The notes beneath the pieces were generated by a model, which had not been told where the DNA came from, searched no databases, and saw nothing but the letters and a program-made list of their open reading frames with translations. A stretch of 64,000 nucleotides of DNA from Streptomyces sp. GSL17-111 (GTDB taxonomy: Bacteria > Actinomycetota > Actinomycetes > Streptomycetales > Streptomycetaceae), in contig NZ_JBAJNS010000001.1 of NCBI RefSeq assembly GCF_037911585.1, positions 1,425,001 through 1,489,000 of the forward strand. Direction: 5' to 3'. This document shows positions 8,404-16,706 of the stretch, piece after piece. Numbering within the stretch: the first letter of the stretch is position 1; each line of letters starts with the position of its first letter. The position numbers were made by a program, and so were the translations under genes.

Positions 8404-9313
8404 GGTGACCTCCTGATGCGCCGATCGCCCCTGCGCGGTAGAGAAGGTAGAGGGATACGGACAGGACCACGCTGACGACGGCGACGACGCACGCGGCCGG
8501 GTAGTCGTAGTCGAATATCGCCTTGGTGTAGACGAGCAGGGGCAGGGTCACCACGTCCTTGGCGCCGGTGAACAACACGATCCCGAAGTCGTTCAGGCTC
8601 ATGACGAGCACCAGGGAGCCGCCCGCGACGAGGGCGGGACGCGCCTCGGGGAGGATCACCTGCCGAATGACCCGGCCCGGCCGGGCCCCGAGTGACGCGG
8701 CGATCTCAAGTTGCGAGGTGTCGAGTTGCGAGAAGGCCGCCAGCAAGGGGCGCATCACGAAGGGGGTGAAGAAGGTGATCTGGGCCAGGAGCACGCCCCA
8801 CGGAGTGGCCAGGAAGTCCACCGGCCCGTCGGGCGCCCCGGTGGCATCGGCCCAGATGCCGTTGACCATGCCGGCCGACCCGTACACGAACACCAGGGCA
8901 AGGGTGATGAGAAAGGAGGGGAAGGACAGGAAGATGTCGATGAACCGGCCGATCAGGCGGGAGCCGGTGAAGGGAACGAAAGCGATCACCAGCGACAGAC
9001 CGAACCCCAGGACCAGGCAACCCGCCGTGGCCCCGAGGCCGATGTACACGGTGGTGAACACGGCGCTGCGGAAGGCCTCGGAGTCAAAGGTGGACCGGTA
9101 GACCTCCAAGGACTGCCCGCCCGTCTCAGGGGAGAAGGACTCCCACACCACCAACGCCAGCGGGTAGAGCAGCGCGAAGGTGATGCACAGAAGGGGCGGT
9201 AACAGCCACAGCCCGGAGCGTGGGGCGCGGCGTCGGCCGGCGGTGTGCGGGGGCGATGGTGGCCGGATGGCTTCGGGGAGGGGAGCCGGGAGTGGGGCTT
9301 CGGCGGTCGTCAC
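8390..9313 (-). CDS. ABC transporter inner-membrane permease (PhnU-like)
   Basis: A 307-aa permease beginning with a cytoplasmic Pro-rich stretch (about 30 residues) before the first membrane helix LLPPLLCITFALLYPLALVV. The coupling loop reads IAASLGARPGRVIRQVILP. The GTG start at 9313 overlaps the ATPase stop by 4 bp, and the 3' end overlaps the next permease gene. It is the partner permease of the same importer. Confidence 0.86.
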   Translation of the reverse strand: MTTAEAPLPAPLPEAIRPPSPPHTAGRRRAPRSGLWLLPPLLCITFALLYPLALVVWESFSPETGGQSLEVYRSTFDSEAFRSAVFTTVYIGLGATAGCLVLGFGLSLVIAFVPFTGSRLIGRFIDIFLSFPSFLITLALVFVYGSAGMVNGIWADATGAPDGPVDFLATPWGVLLAQITFFTPFVMRPLLAAFSQLDTSQLEIAASLGARPGRVIRQVILPEARPALVAGGSLVLVMSLNDFGIVLFTGAKDVVTLPLLVYTKAIFDYDYPAACVVAVVSVVLSVSLYLLYRAGAIGASGGHRAGA

Positions 9314-10494
9314 CGTGCTCGCCCCACGCGGTGTGCCGGTTTCGTCGGCAGGCCGTCGCCCGGCTTGGCGGGGAGCAGGACGGCGTCCTGAGGAGCGAAG
9401 CTCACCGTGACGGTGTCGCCGACCCGGGGCGGTTCACGCAGTTCGGCGACGTCGGCGACGAGCGGCTCCGGGCCGATGTCCAGGTAGAGCCGGTGAGTGG
9501 CGCCTCGCCACTGCAGTTCGGCGACCTTGCCCCGCAAGCAGTTCCGCGTCGGGTGCTCGGTGAGGCTCAGGTGGTGGGGCCGGACGCACGCGAGGAGTTC
9601 GACTCCGGGAGAGACGCTGTCCGGAGCGGTGACGAGCAGCGTGGTGCCGCGGTGGTCGACCTCGGCCCGTCCGTCCGGGGCGTGCGCCTGCACCGTGACC
9701 GGGAGGAGGTTGGCCCCGCCGAGGAAGGTGGCGGTGAAGTCGTTGCCCGGTTCGCGGTAGAGCTCCTGCGGCGTTCCGCAACTGACCAGGCGCGCGTCTC
9801 TCATGACCGCGATGCGATCGGCCAGGGTGAGTGCCTCGACCTGGTCGTGCGTCACGTACAGGATCGAGACGTCGGGGAGTTCACGGTGCAGCCGGGCCAG
9901 TTCCGCGAGCATTCCGGAGCGCAGCTGGGCGTCCAGCGCGGAGAGCGGTTCGTCCAGCAGGAGGACCCGGGGCCGGATGGCCAGGGCCCGCGCGATGGCA
10001 ACACGCTGTTGCTGACCGCCTGACAGTTCTCTGGGGTAGCGACGCGCGTAGTCCTCCATGCCGGTCATGCGCAGCGCTTCCCGGACCCGGTCGGGGATCT
10101 CCGCACGCGGCACCTTGTGGGCCTTGAGCCCGAAGGCGACGTTGTCCGACACCCGCATGTGCGGGAAAAGCGCGTACTGCTGGACCACCATCCCGATGCC
10201 CCGACGATGAGGTGGAAGCCCGGTGACGTCCTCACCGCCGATGTACACCCGCCCCCGGGCCGGGGTGGCGAAACCGGCGACGGCGCGCAGCGCCGTCGTC
10301 TTGCCCGACCCGGAAGGCCCGAGTAAGGCCATGACCTCTCCGGGCAGGACGGTCAGATCCAGTGAGTCCAGGACCGTGGTGGCGCCGTAGGCGACGGAGA
10401 CGGAGTGGAAGCGTATGCCTGAGCGGAGCGCTCCGCTGCCGCTACCCCCTCGTGGTGCGGGCGTTGGCGGCCTGTGTCTGACGAAAGTGGACAC
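9310..10494 (-). CDS. ABC transporter ATP-binding protein of the 2-aminoethylphosphonate-type importer
   Basis: A 394-aa CUT1/spermidine-type ATPase. Walker A is GPSGSGKTT, the Q-loop is VVQQYALFP, the signature is [15 protein letters not shown], Walker B is VLLLDEPLSALD and the H-loop is YVTHD. The last about 110 residues form a TOBE-like regulatory domain. The start chosen is GTG 10494 behind AAGGGGA; the open frame runs 57 codons further upstream without homology. It is the first gene of the leftward transporter operon, so the promoter should lie in the 10.5-11.05 kb gap. Confidence 0.88.
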   Translation of the reverse strand: MSTFVRHRPPTPAPRGGSGSGALRSGIRFHSVSVAYGATTVLDSLDLTVLPGEVMALLGPSGSGKTTALRAVAGFATPARGRVYIGGEDVTGLPPHRRGIGMVVQQYALFPHMRVSDNVAFGLKAHKVPRAEIPDRVREALRMTGMEDYARRYPRELSGGQQQRVAIARALAIRPRVLLLDEPLSALDAQLRSGMLAELARLHRELPDVSILYVTHDQVEALTLADRIAVMRDARLVSCGTPQELYREPGNDFTATFLGGANLLPVTVQAHAPDGRAEVDHRGTTLLVTAPDSVSPGVELLACVRPHHLSLTEHPTRNCLRGKVAELQWRGATHRLYLDIGPEPLVADVAELREPPRVGDTVTVSFAPQDAVLLPAKPGDGLPTKPAHRVGRAR

Positions 10495-11056
10495 GATTCC
10501 CCTTGGATCAGGACGACGGGCAGTACCTCGTGTGGTGCGCGAGGGCGTGATTCGGCCGAGTGACAGCTGCGGGTCCGTGCTGAAGGAGACGCCGTACAGA
10601 GGCCCGGTGGAGGTCCGGCGCTCCCGAGAACCAGCCGTCGAGGGGTGACCGACCGGTCGGCCCACGGGCGTAGGTCCCCGTGCTCAGGGCTACGGGTGCC
10701 AACGCGTCCCCAGCCAGCCGCGTCCGACCGCTCCCTTCAATCTCTTACCCCTCTTCACCAGCAATGCATCAGCCATCATTCATGGATCAATGGGTGCTGT
10801 ACAGACTGCCGTCAGCCACGGTCCAAGGACGACCCACCCGACCCCGAACACCTCGCGGCCCACCTCCGGCCACCATCGAGTCGGCCACCTCTCCGGGGAA
10901 CAGGCAGGCAGCGCGCCCATCACCGACCCCCGGAGGGCCGACCCCTCAACAGGACATGCTCTCGCCCGGCAATGAGTCACGGCGCGACGGGTGGCCGAAA
11001 AGGCACGGTTGCGGTTTCTCTGGCGGGCCAGTGATCACCAGTCATGCTCGCCGCAC
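10495..11056. other. Intergenic region between the phosphonate-type importer and arsR1
   Basis: About 560 bp without a supportable gene; the short frames here lack family features and good start sites. It should hold the promoter of the leftward ABC operon. At 10778-10791 there is an AT-richer imperfect dyad, ATTCATGGATCAAT, which shares the TTCAT...ATCAAT elements of the arsR1 site but with two extra central bases. No clear terminator was seen. Confidence 0.5.
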
Positions 11057-11092
11057 TTGACACCAATGAATACTGTTGATATCAATCGTGCT
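11057..11092 (+). promoter_or_regulatory. Predicted leaderless promoter and overlapping ArsR1 operator
   Basis: A perfect -35 TTGACA (11057-11062) is followed by a 17-nt spacer and a -10-like TATCAA (11080-11085). Seven nt later comes ATG 11093, so the transcript probably begins at or next to the A of the start codon. No Shine-Dalgarno sequence is present. The 10-bp perfect palindrome TTGATATCAA (11076-11085) covers the -10 element, a good place for ArsR1 to block RNA polymerase. Its core with flank, TTGATATCAATC, recurs with one change upstream of the pst-like operon at 13874. Confidence 0.6.
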
Positions 11093-11467
11093 ATGGATGA
11101 AGTACTGGGCGTCCGCCTCATGCCACCGGCGGAGTTGTCGAATCGGGACCGGGCACGCCTGCTCGCTCCCCTGCTGAAGGTTCTGGCAGACGAGAACCGA
11201 CTCACGATCACACTCCTCCTTGCCGAGCACTCCCGCACGGTCAAGGAACTGCAGGAGGCGACGGGCCTGAGTCAGACCTTGGTCAGCCACCACCTGGCGA
11301 CCCTGCGCGACCAGCAGCTGGTCACCTCCGCCCCACGTGGTCGGGCCAACGTGTACACGCTCTGCTGTGAGCAGCTGGGGACCCCCGTGCGGTGGCTCGC
11401 CTCCCTCGCGGCACTGACGCCCGAGGGTGCCGCGGCCTGCTGCGAGGGGGAGTGGCCGGGTGAATAA
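11093..11467 (+). CDS. arsR: ArsR-family metalloregulator (ArsR1)
   Basis: A 124-aa winged-helix repressor. The recognition helix region reads LSQTLVSHHLATLRDQQLV. It lacks the classical ELCVCDL arsenite site, but has two vicinal Cys pairs, at 91-92 and 116-117, near the C-terminus, suggesting a different thiol site for arsenic(III) or an organoarsenical. The start is placed at ATG 11093 because the promoter fits a leaderless transcript and family members begin MDEVLGVRL. An in-frame ATG at 11066 would lie inside the promoter. It overlaps the permease gene by 8 bp, so it probably represses its own operon. Confidence 0.85.
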   Translation: MDEVLGVRLMPPAELSNRDRARLLAPLLKVLADENRLTITLLLAEHSRTVKELQEATGLSQTLVSHHLATLRDQQLVTSAPRGRANVYTLCCEQLGTPVRWLASLAALTPEGAAACCEGEWPGE

Positions 11468-12344
11468 CTGGGGCGAGACCTTCCAGACCTTCGGAATCAT
11501 CGCGGCCGAGCTGGTCGCGCTCTTCCTGGCCATCTCCTTCCTGGTGGCCCTGTTCAACCGGCGGGTGGGCCCCAAGCGGATTCAAAGCTGGCTGGGAGGG
11601 GGGTCGGTGGTCGGCCCCCTCAAGGGGGTCGCCCTCGGCGCGCTCACCCCGTTCTGTTCCTGCTCCACGCTTCCCATGCTCGCCGGCATGTTCAAAGCCG
11701 GAGTCCCGTTCGTCACGGCCGCGAGCTTCCTCGTCGCCTCCCCCCTCCTCAATCCGATCATTCTGACCGCGGTGGCCGTGCTCTTCAGCGTGCCGGTCAT
11801 GCTGGGCTACGCGGCCGTCGCCCTGGTCGGCAGCCTTCTCATCGCGGCGGGCTGGAACGCCTTGGGGCTCGGGCGCTTCGTCAAACGCGTGCGTGTGGAG
11901 GGGGAGAAGGCGGAGGAGCCCTGGCAGGGCCTTCGCGCGGAAATGCCCGGCGCTTGGCGCTCGGCACGGTCGGACTTCCGTCCGTTGGTCATCCCCCTCC
12001 TGGTGGGGGTGAGCGTAGGTGCCCTGATCTACGGGGCCGTACCCGAATCCTTCCTGACCGGATTCGCCGGGCCGGACAACCCCGCGGCCATCCCGGTCGC
12101 CGCCGTGATCGGCATCCCTCTCTACATCCGCACGGAAGCCGCCCTGCCGATCGGACTGGCGCTGTCGGAGGCCGGCATGGGGATCGGCGCGGTCTTCGCC
12201 CTGATCATCGGTGGCGCCGGAGCGAGCATCCCCGAGGTCAGCATGCTGACGGCCATCTTCAAGCCTCGGCTCGTGGCGGCGTTCGTCGCCTCCATTCTGG
12301 TCATGGCCGTGGCCGGGGGCTTCATCATCCCGCTCTTCGCCTGA
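11460..12344 (+). CDS. ArsP/YraQ-type (DUF318) permease, probable organoarsenical efflux pump
   Basis: A 294-aa membrane protein with about eight membrane helices and the conserved TPFCSCSTLP segment carrying a Cys-Ser-Cys motif. It belongs to the DUF318/YraQ permease family, which includes ArsP, an exporter of trivalent methylated or aromatic arsenicals. The start is GTG 11460, overlapping the end of arsR1, so regulator and pump are coupled. Export of an organoarsenic product or intermediate is inferred from the family and position; activity on inorganic arsenite is less likely because a dedicated Acr3 is encoded at 18 kb. Confidence 0.8.
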   Translation: MNNWGETFQTFGIIAAELVALFLAISFLVALFNRRVGPKRIQSWLGGGSVVGPLKGVALGALTPFCSCSTLPMLAGMFKAGVPFVTAASFLVASPLLNPIILTAVAVLFSVPVMLGYAAVALVGSLLIAAGWNALGLGRFVKRVRVEGEKAEEPWQGLRAEMPGAWRSARSDFRPLVIPLLVGVSVGALIYGAVPESFLTGFAGPDNPAAIPVAAVIGIPLYIRTEAALPIGLALSEAGMGIGAVFALIIGGAGASIPEVSMLTAIFKPRLVAAFVASILVMAVAGGFIIPLFA

Positions 12345-12454
12345 TCCGACACTCTCGCGACTCCGGGCCTGCAACCGCGAAAGCCGCCGCCCGCCCGGAG
12401 TTCGCAGTACCACAACTTCTCACCGCCGCAGCGCCACCGTGCCACCCATCTTTC

Positions 12455-12466
12455 GAACAAACGTTC
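12455..12466. promoter_or_regulatory. GAAC-N4-GTTC palindrome (LexA-box-like)
   Basis: GAACAAACGTTC matches the Gram-positive SOS-box core, flanked 5' by C as in the actinobacterial consensus. It ends 13 bp before the ATG of the amidotransferase-like gene, just ahead of its AGGAGG. One such 8-base match is expected by chance in about 65 kb, so this is only a candidate. Confidence 0.25.
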
Positions 12467-12479
12467 TACAGGAGGAAGC

Positions 12480-13196
12480 ATGGACGCCATGACCGAGCTC
12501 CGCCTCGCCCTGGTAGGCGACAAGGGCAACCACTCGGAGCCCGCTCACCCCAAGATCGAGTCACTGCTGAGCGAGTTGGGAGCCACTGCCGAGTGGCTGC
12601 CGACGGAGAAGATCACCGGCGAGGCCGACCTCGACGGCTTCCACGGCATATGGGTGGTACCCGGCGCGCCGTACCTGAACGAGGCCGGCGTCCAGCACGC
12701 CGTTCGAGTGGCACGGGAAGCCGAAGTGCCCTTCCTCGGCACGTGCGGCGGCTTCTTCAGCGCTCTGATCGGCAACGCGCTCGTCAACGGCGTCGAGGAA
12801 GTCGTCGGCGTGGTGGAGGACCAGGAACGGTATATGGCCCTGGCGATTCCGTTCACCTGCTCGTTCACCGGGGAGAAGGCTCCGCTCACCGTCAAGAAGC
12901 ACTCTCGGCTGGCGTCGGTCTACGGCCACGCCGACGACGTGCAGGAGGTCTTCCACTGCTCGTGGTCCCTCGACCGCGCTTTCATGGAAGCCGCGGTGGA
13001 GGGGGAGATGGAGTTCGTGGCGTGGGATGCCGACGGCGCCCCGCGGGCGCTGGAGCTGGAGGAGCATCCCTTCTTCCTCGCCTGCCTCTTCCAGCCGGAG
13101 CTCACTTCCACACCCACCTCCGTCCACCCCCTCATCGCGCAGTTCCTGACGGCGGCGGAGAAGCGGGCCGCCGGGGCGGATCCGGCGTCGAGATGA
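12480..13196 (+). CDS. CTP-synthase C-terminal-domain-like protein (class I glutamine amidotransferase fold)
   Basis: A 238-aa stand-alone protein related to the glutaminase domain of CTP synthase, without the synthetase domain. The nucleophile elbow is present as LGTCGGF with Cys89. The usual FHPE motif reads FQPE (Gln205), so the triad His is replaced and normal glutamine hydrolysis is doubtful. The family is annotated in bacteria as CTP-synthase C-terminal-region-related protein, of unknown function. A good AGGAGG precedes the ATG, and a strong hairpin lies 255 bp downstream. In a phosphonate-like pathway a cytidylyl-transfer link is tempting but unproven. Confidence 0.75.
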   Translation: MDAMTELRLALVGDKGNHSEPAHPKIESLLSELGATAEWLPTEKITGEADLDGFHGIWVVPGAPYLNEAGVQHAVRVAREAEVPFLGTCGGFFSALIGNALVNGVEEVVGVVEDQERYMALAIPFTCSFTGEKAPLTVKKHSRLASVYGHADDVQEVFHCSWSLDRAFMEAAVEGEMEFVAWDADGAPRALELEEHPFFLACLFQPELTSTPTSVHPLIAQFLTAAEKRAAGADPASR

Positions 13197-13451
13197 GAAG
13201 TCGAGCGGACGACCCGAGCCCGCACCCGTCTTCGGCATGACGGCCTGCGGCGGCTTGTCGGCCCCGCACGTGACCGCCGACCGAGGAGCCCACGGGACCA
13301 CCGTGGTTCACCGTGCCGCGTGGAGACGACCGGCGGATGCCGGGTGAACAACCGGGCAACGTGGATCCGGTCTCTGACCGGAGTTGATTTCGGCCACCGG
13401 GCTCCCCGCACAGAGCTCGGGCGTCACGCCGGTGCGGTCGAGAGCTGAACC

Positions 13452-13483
13452 CGGATCACCCCCACGGGAGCGGGGGTGATCCG
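13452..13483 (+). terminator. Intrinsic-type hairpin after the arsR1-permease-amidotransferase genes
   Basis: A perfect 12-bp inverted repeat, CGGATCACCCCC / GGGGGTGATCCG, with an 8-nt loop. There is no U-tract, as is common in streptomycetes. The 13197-13940 gap shows no convincing gene; it holds this hairpin, a second one at 13697 and the promoter of the pst-like operon. Confidence 0.7.
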
Positions 13484-13696
13484 AGCCGCTCCCCCCCCGC
13501 CCACTCCGGGTCGGCCGCGACGTGGCGGAAACCGGCCGCCCCGCCACAGCGCACGACTCGGCCCGACACCCGGCGAATTCTGTACTGCCTCATGTCCGGC
13601 CGGGTCGCACCGTACGCGTCGGCTGTCCGCACCACGACAGCAAGACCACCTGTGGGACGTGCGACCTCGCACCCGCCGCTCGTTCGGGCCTGACGG

Positions 13697-13726
13697 AGCG
13701 GGCCGTACCGCACGGTACGGCCCGCT
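13697..13726. terminator. Long perfect hairpin upstream of the pst-like operon
   Basis: AGCGGGCCGTACCG and its exact complement are separated by only two bases, so the inner pairs must open to form the loop. The stem has up to 14 bp. It may insulate the pst-like operon from upstream transcription. Confidence 0.6.
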
Positions 13727-13873
13727 GCCCCGAAGCGCTATCCGCGCACAGCCCCAACGACACCGAGGCGCACGTTCAGCAGAAGCACCGGCCCCCGACC
13801 AGCGGGTCCCACGTGGCCTGAAAGTGCCCCACCACAGGTGAGACGGAACGAGATCATCTCTTCACCGAGGGTT

Positions 13874-13885
13874 TTCATATCAATC
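13874..13885. promoter_or_regulatory. Candidate ArsR1 site upstream of the pst-like operon
   Basis: TTCATATCAATC differs at one base from TTGATATCAATC in the arsR1 promoter. It sits in a short AT-rich stretch 56-67 bp before the pstS-like start, among otherwise GC-rich sequence, so it probably overlaps the promoter. Confidence 0.5.
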
Positions 13886-13940
13886 ATCGTTTGTTTAATA
13901 TCTCCTGGCATTGGCCCCCGTTGCCCCAGGAGGACCGTGC

Positions 13941-14891
13941 ATGTCTCGCAATGCGTCAGACCTGGTACCCCCCACCCGCCGTGCGCCGGTGAAGCCGGCG
14001 CACGGCCGTCCCGCAACCTCCCGTGTCGGACGGCTCCGCAGACGCGTCCTCCCGGCCGCTCTGTGCCTGTTCGGCTCGCTCCTGGCCTCATGTGCCGGAA
14101 GCGACACGCAGACCAGCGCCCTGAACATCAGCGGCTCGACCACGGTGGCGCCCGTGGCGGCAGACGCCGCGGAAGCCCTTCGCGAACGGGGGCTTGAGGC
14201 CACCGTCGCCACCCAAGGCGGTTCCGCAGGCGGCATATCCCAACTCGGTTCCGGCCAGATCGACATCGCGATGAGCTCGAAGCCGTTACAGGAGGAGGAC
14301 CGCTCCGCTCATCCGGGCGCCTCGTTCCACACGACGCAGGTCGGCACCGACGCGGTCGGAGTGATCATCACCAGGAAGGTGGCCGACGCCGGCGTGGACA
14401 ACCTCACCAAGACGCAGGTGCGCGACCTGTTCGAGGGAAAGATCACCAACTGGTCGGAGCTGGGTGGGCCTGACCTCGCCGTCTTCGTCTACGACAAGGA
14501 ACCGGGCCGGGGTACACGTGAGGCCCTGGACTCCTATCTCTACGGAGAGGCCACGCCCCCGCCGCCACCCGAGACCGACAACTTCGCCATCGTCGGTGGA
14601 AATCTGGAAACGCGGAGCAAGCTGAAGTCGACATCGGGGAGCATCGCTCCGCTCTCCACCGGGTTCGTCGAGGGCCATGACGACCTGGTCGCGGTGACGC
14701 TGGACGGAGTCTCCCCTGATCCGGAGAACATCGCCTCCGGGGACTACCCGATGACTCGCCCCCTGTACCTCGTCACCGACGGCCGGCCTGAGGGGAAGGC
14801 GAAGGAGTTCATCGACTACGTCCTCTCCGGGCCGGGGCAGGAACTGCTCACCAGGCACGGATACCTGACGCTCGACCAGCTCGGGAAGTAA
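13941..14891 (+). CDS. PstS-like phosphate/arsenate-binding lipoprotein of the first pst-like operon
   Basis: A 316-aa binding protein with an unusually long Arg/Pro-rich N-terminus (about 35 residues), then a membrane segment and lipobox (LLASCAGS). The mature protein begins with ISGSTTVAPVA, the PstS phosphate loop. It also has GGSAGGI and the second anion loop GRGTREALDSY. It is shorter than, and diverged from, the PstS encoded at 21 kb. The start is ATG 13941 behind CAGGAGGA. Only 3 bp separate it from the fused permease gene. Whether it prefers phosphate or arsenate cannot be told from sequence; the ArsR-type site upstream favours an arsenic-related role. Confidence 0.85.
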   Translation: MSRNASDLVPPTRRAPVKPAHGRPATSRVGRLRRRVLPAALCLFGSLLASCAGSDTQTSALNISGSTTVAPVAADAAEALRERGLEATVATQGGSAGGISQLGSGQIDIAMSSKPLQEEDRSAHPGASFHTTQVGTDAVGVIITRKVADAGVDNLTKTQVRDLFEGKITNWSELGGPDLAVFVYDKEPGRGTREALDSYLYGEATPPPPPETDNFAIVGGNLETRSKLKSTSGSIAPLSTGFVEGHDDLVAVTLDGVSPDPENIASGDYPMTRPLYLVTDGRPEGKAKEFIDYVLSGPGQELLTRHGYLTLDQLGK

Positions 14892-14894
14892 CCG

Positions 14895-16706
14895 ATGCCC
14901 ACCACCGTCCAGGCGCGGCCCCCGACCGTGCCGACCACACCACCCCGCCCCCGGCCTCCTCACTGGGTCTGGGCGCTCGCCCTGGCCGGAGCGGCGTCGG
15001 TCGTCACCATGCTGCTACTCATCGGCGGCTATCTGCTCGGCGGCATCTCAGGCGGCACCGTCGACTGGCTCGCCCTGCTGACGTCGGCCCGATGGAGCCC
15101 CGCCCACGGCTCCTTCGGCGCGCTGTCCATGATCTTCGGAACCGCGGTCGTCGGTGTTCTCGCCCTGGCCCTCGCCGTTCCCGTGGGCTGGGCCGCCGCC
15201 ATCGCGTTGACCGAGTACCTGCCACCACGCCTGGCCCGGCCGCTGCGCACGTGCGTCGAGTTGCTCGCAGCCGTCCCCTCCATCGTGTACGGCCTACTGG
15301 GCATCATGATCATCCGCCCCCTGATCTCCTCGGTCGCCCAGGTGCCCGGTGGCGACAGCCTGCTGGCCGCAGGGATCGTGCTCGCCATCATGATCGTGCC
15401 CACCGTGGTCGCGGTGAGCGTGGACGCGCTCACCGCTGTTCCCGATCGCTACCGTGAGGCCGGGTACTCCCTCGGCTTGACCCGCCGTGAAGTGATCCGC
15501 TCCGCAGTCCTCCCGCTGGCCCGCACCGGCATGCGTGCCGCAGTCCTTCTCGGTCTCGCCCGGGCGCTGGGCGAGGCTATCGCGGTCTACCTGGTGGTCG
15601 GCCGTGCGGACGGTCGCCTCCCGGACGGCATCGGCGGTGTGCTCGACACCCTGGTCCGGCCGGGGCAGACGCTGACCACCAAACTCGCCGGCCCGGAACC
15701 GGTGTTGGCGGGCACATCGGGACCCCACTTCGCAGCTCTGTGCGGCCTCGGTGTTCTGGTCCTGTCGCTCGTGGCGGCTGCCACCGTGTGGAGCACCCGC
15801 GTGGGGGGCCGGCGGCGGGACGGCGGGCGGCTGCCCGCCGCCCGGTCCGCTGCGTCCCTGCGCGTCCAGCGCGACCGGATCACCGCCGCACTGCGTCTGA
15901 CCGCCCTCGTGCTCCCCGCCCTCCTCCTGTTCGGAATGCTCATCATCCTGGTGGCCAGGGGGAGCGCGGCTTTCGACCCGTCCTTCTGGTTCACCCCGGC
16001 GTCCGGTACCACGGACGGCGGAGTCCGCGACCAGATCCTCGGAACCGTGCTGCTGGTGGCGACCACCGGGCTGATCGCACTGCCACTCGGGTTCGGGGCC
16101 GGCGTCCTGATCGGCGTCCGGGCGTCGGCCCGCACCACCCGCCTGCTCCAGACGGTGACCGTCGTCGTGGGCGGGACGCCGACCATCCTGCTGGGCCTGA
16201 CCGGTTTCGTTCTGCTCTCGAGTGCCCTGGGATGGGGGCGCTCCTGGCTGGCGGGCGCGCTGGTGCTGGTTCCCGTCGTCGTTCCCGTGGTGGCGTTGTC
16301 CACCTCGGCCCGGGTGAGGGGCATGCCGAACGAACTGACGGAGAGTGCGATGTCCCTGGGGCTTTCCCGGTCCCAGTACATCCGCTCCGTCGTCATCCCC
16401 TATTCCTGGCCCGCCACCATCACCGGCCTGCTACTCGGCCTGGCCCGGGCAGCGGGGGAAACGGCGCCCCTGCTGTTCACCGCGACCGTCTTCTTCGGAG
16501 CTCCGGCCCTCCCGGGCGGAGTGGTGGACTCGCCCATCCAGGCCCTCCCGACCCACATCTTCACTTTGTCGCAGGATTCCGGAGACCCCCAGAGCATGAC
16601 CCAAGCATGGTCGAGCGCACTCGCCCTGGTGATGATCACGGCGGTACTCCTCAGTGCGGCGGTCGCACTGCGCAACCGTCGGGAAGGAGAACGATGGACA
16701 GCGTGA
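14895..16706 (+). CDS. Fused PstC-PstA phosphate-type ABC permease
   Basis: A 603-aa protein that joins two permease domains usually made as separate PstC and PstA. Each half has its own helices and coupling loop: EAGYSLGLTRREVIRSAVLP in the N-terminal half and ESAMSLGLSRSQYIRSVVIP in the C-terminal half. Each is followed by ALGEA/AAGET, typical of Pst permeases. A cytoplasmic Arg-rich linker (about residues 300-335) joins them. It starts 3 bp after the binding-protein gene and overlaps the ATPase gene by 13 bp. The fusion sets it apart from the separate pstC and pstA at 22-24 kb, so this is not a simple recent duplication. Confidence 0.88.
   Translation: MPTTVQARPPTVPTTPPRPRPPHWVWALALAGAASVVTMLLLIGGYLLGGISGGTVDWLALLTSARWSPAHGSFGALSMIFGTAVVGVLALALAVPVGWAAAIALTEYLPPRLARPLRTCVELLAAVPSIVYGLLGIMIIRPLISSVAQVPGGDSLLAAGIVLAIMIVPTVVAVSVDALTAVPDRYREAGYSLGLTRREVIRSAVLPLARTGMRAAVLLGLARALGEAIAVYLVVGRADGRLPDGIGGVLDTLVRPGQTLTTKLAGPEPVLAGTSGPHFAALCGLGVLVLSLVAAATVWSTRVGGRRRDGGRLPAARSAASLRVQRDRITAALRLTALVLPALLLFGMLIILVARGSAAFDPSFWFTPASGTTDGGVRDQILGTVLLVATTGLIALPLGFGAGVLIGVRASARTTRLLQTVTVVVGGTPTILLGLTGFVLLSSALGWGRSWLAGALVLVPVVVPVVALSTSARVRGMPNELTESAMSLGLSRSQYIRSVVIPYSWPATITGLLLGLARAAGETAPLLFTATVFFGAPALPGGVVDSPIQALPTHIFTLSQDSGDPQSMTQAWSSALALVMITAVLLSAAVALRNRREGERWTA

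Noticed and set aside
11066..11092. ATG 11066 as the arsR1 start
   Set aside because: It lies between the -35 and -10 elements, so it would not be in the predicted transcript, and the added nine residues are not typical of the family.
13197..13940. Small coding frames in the gap before the pst-like operon
   Set aside because: They cross two long hairpins, have poor start sites and no family features; the gap is better explained as terminators plus promoter.
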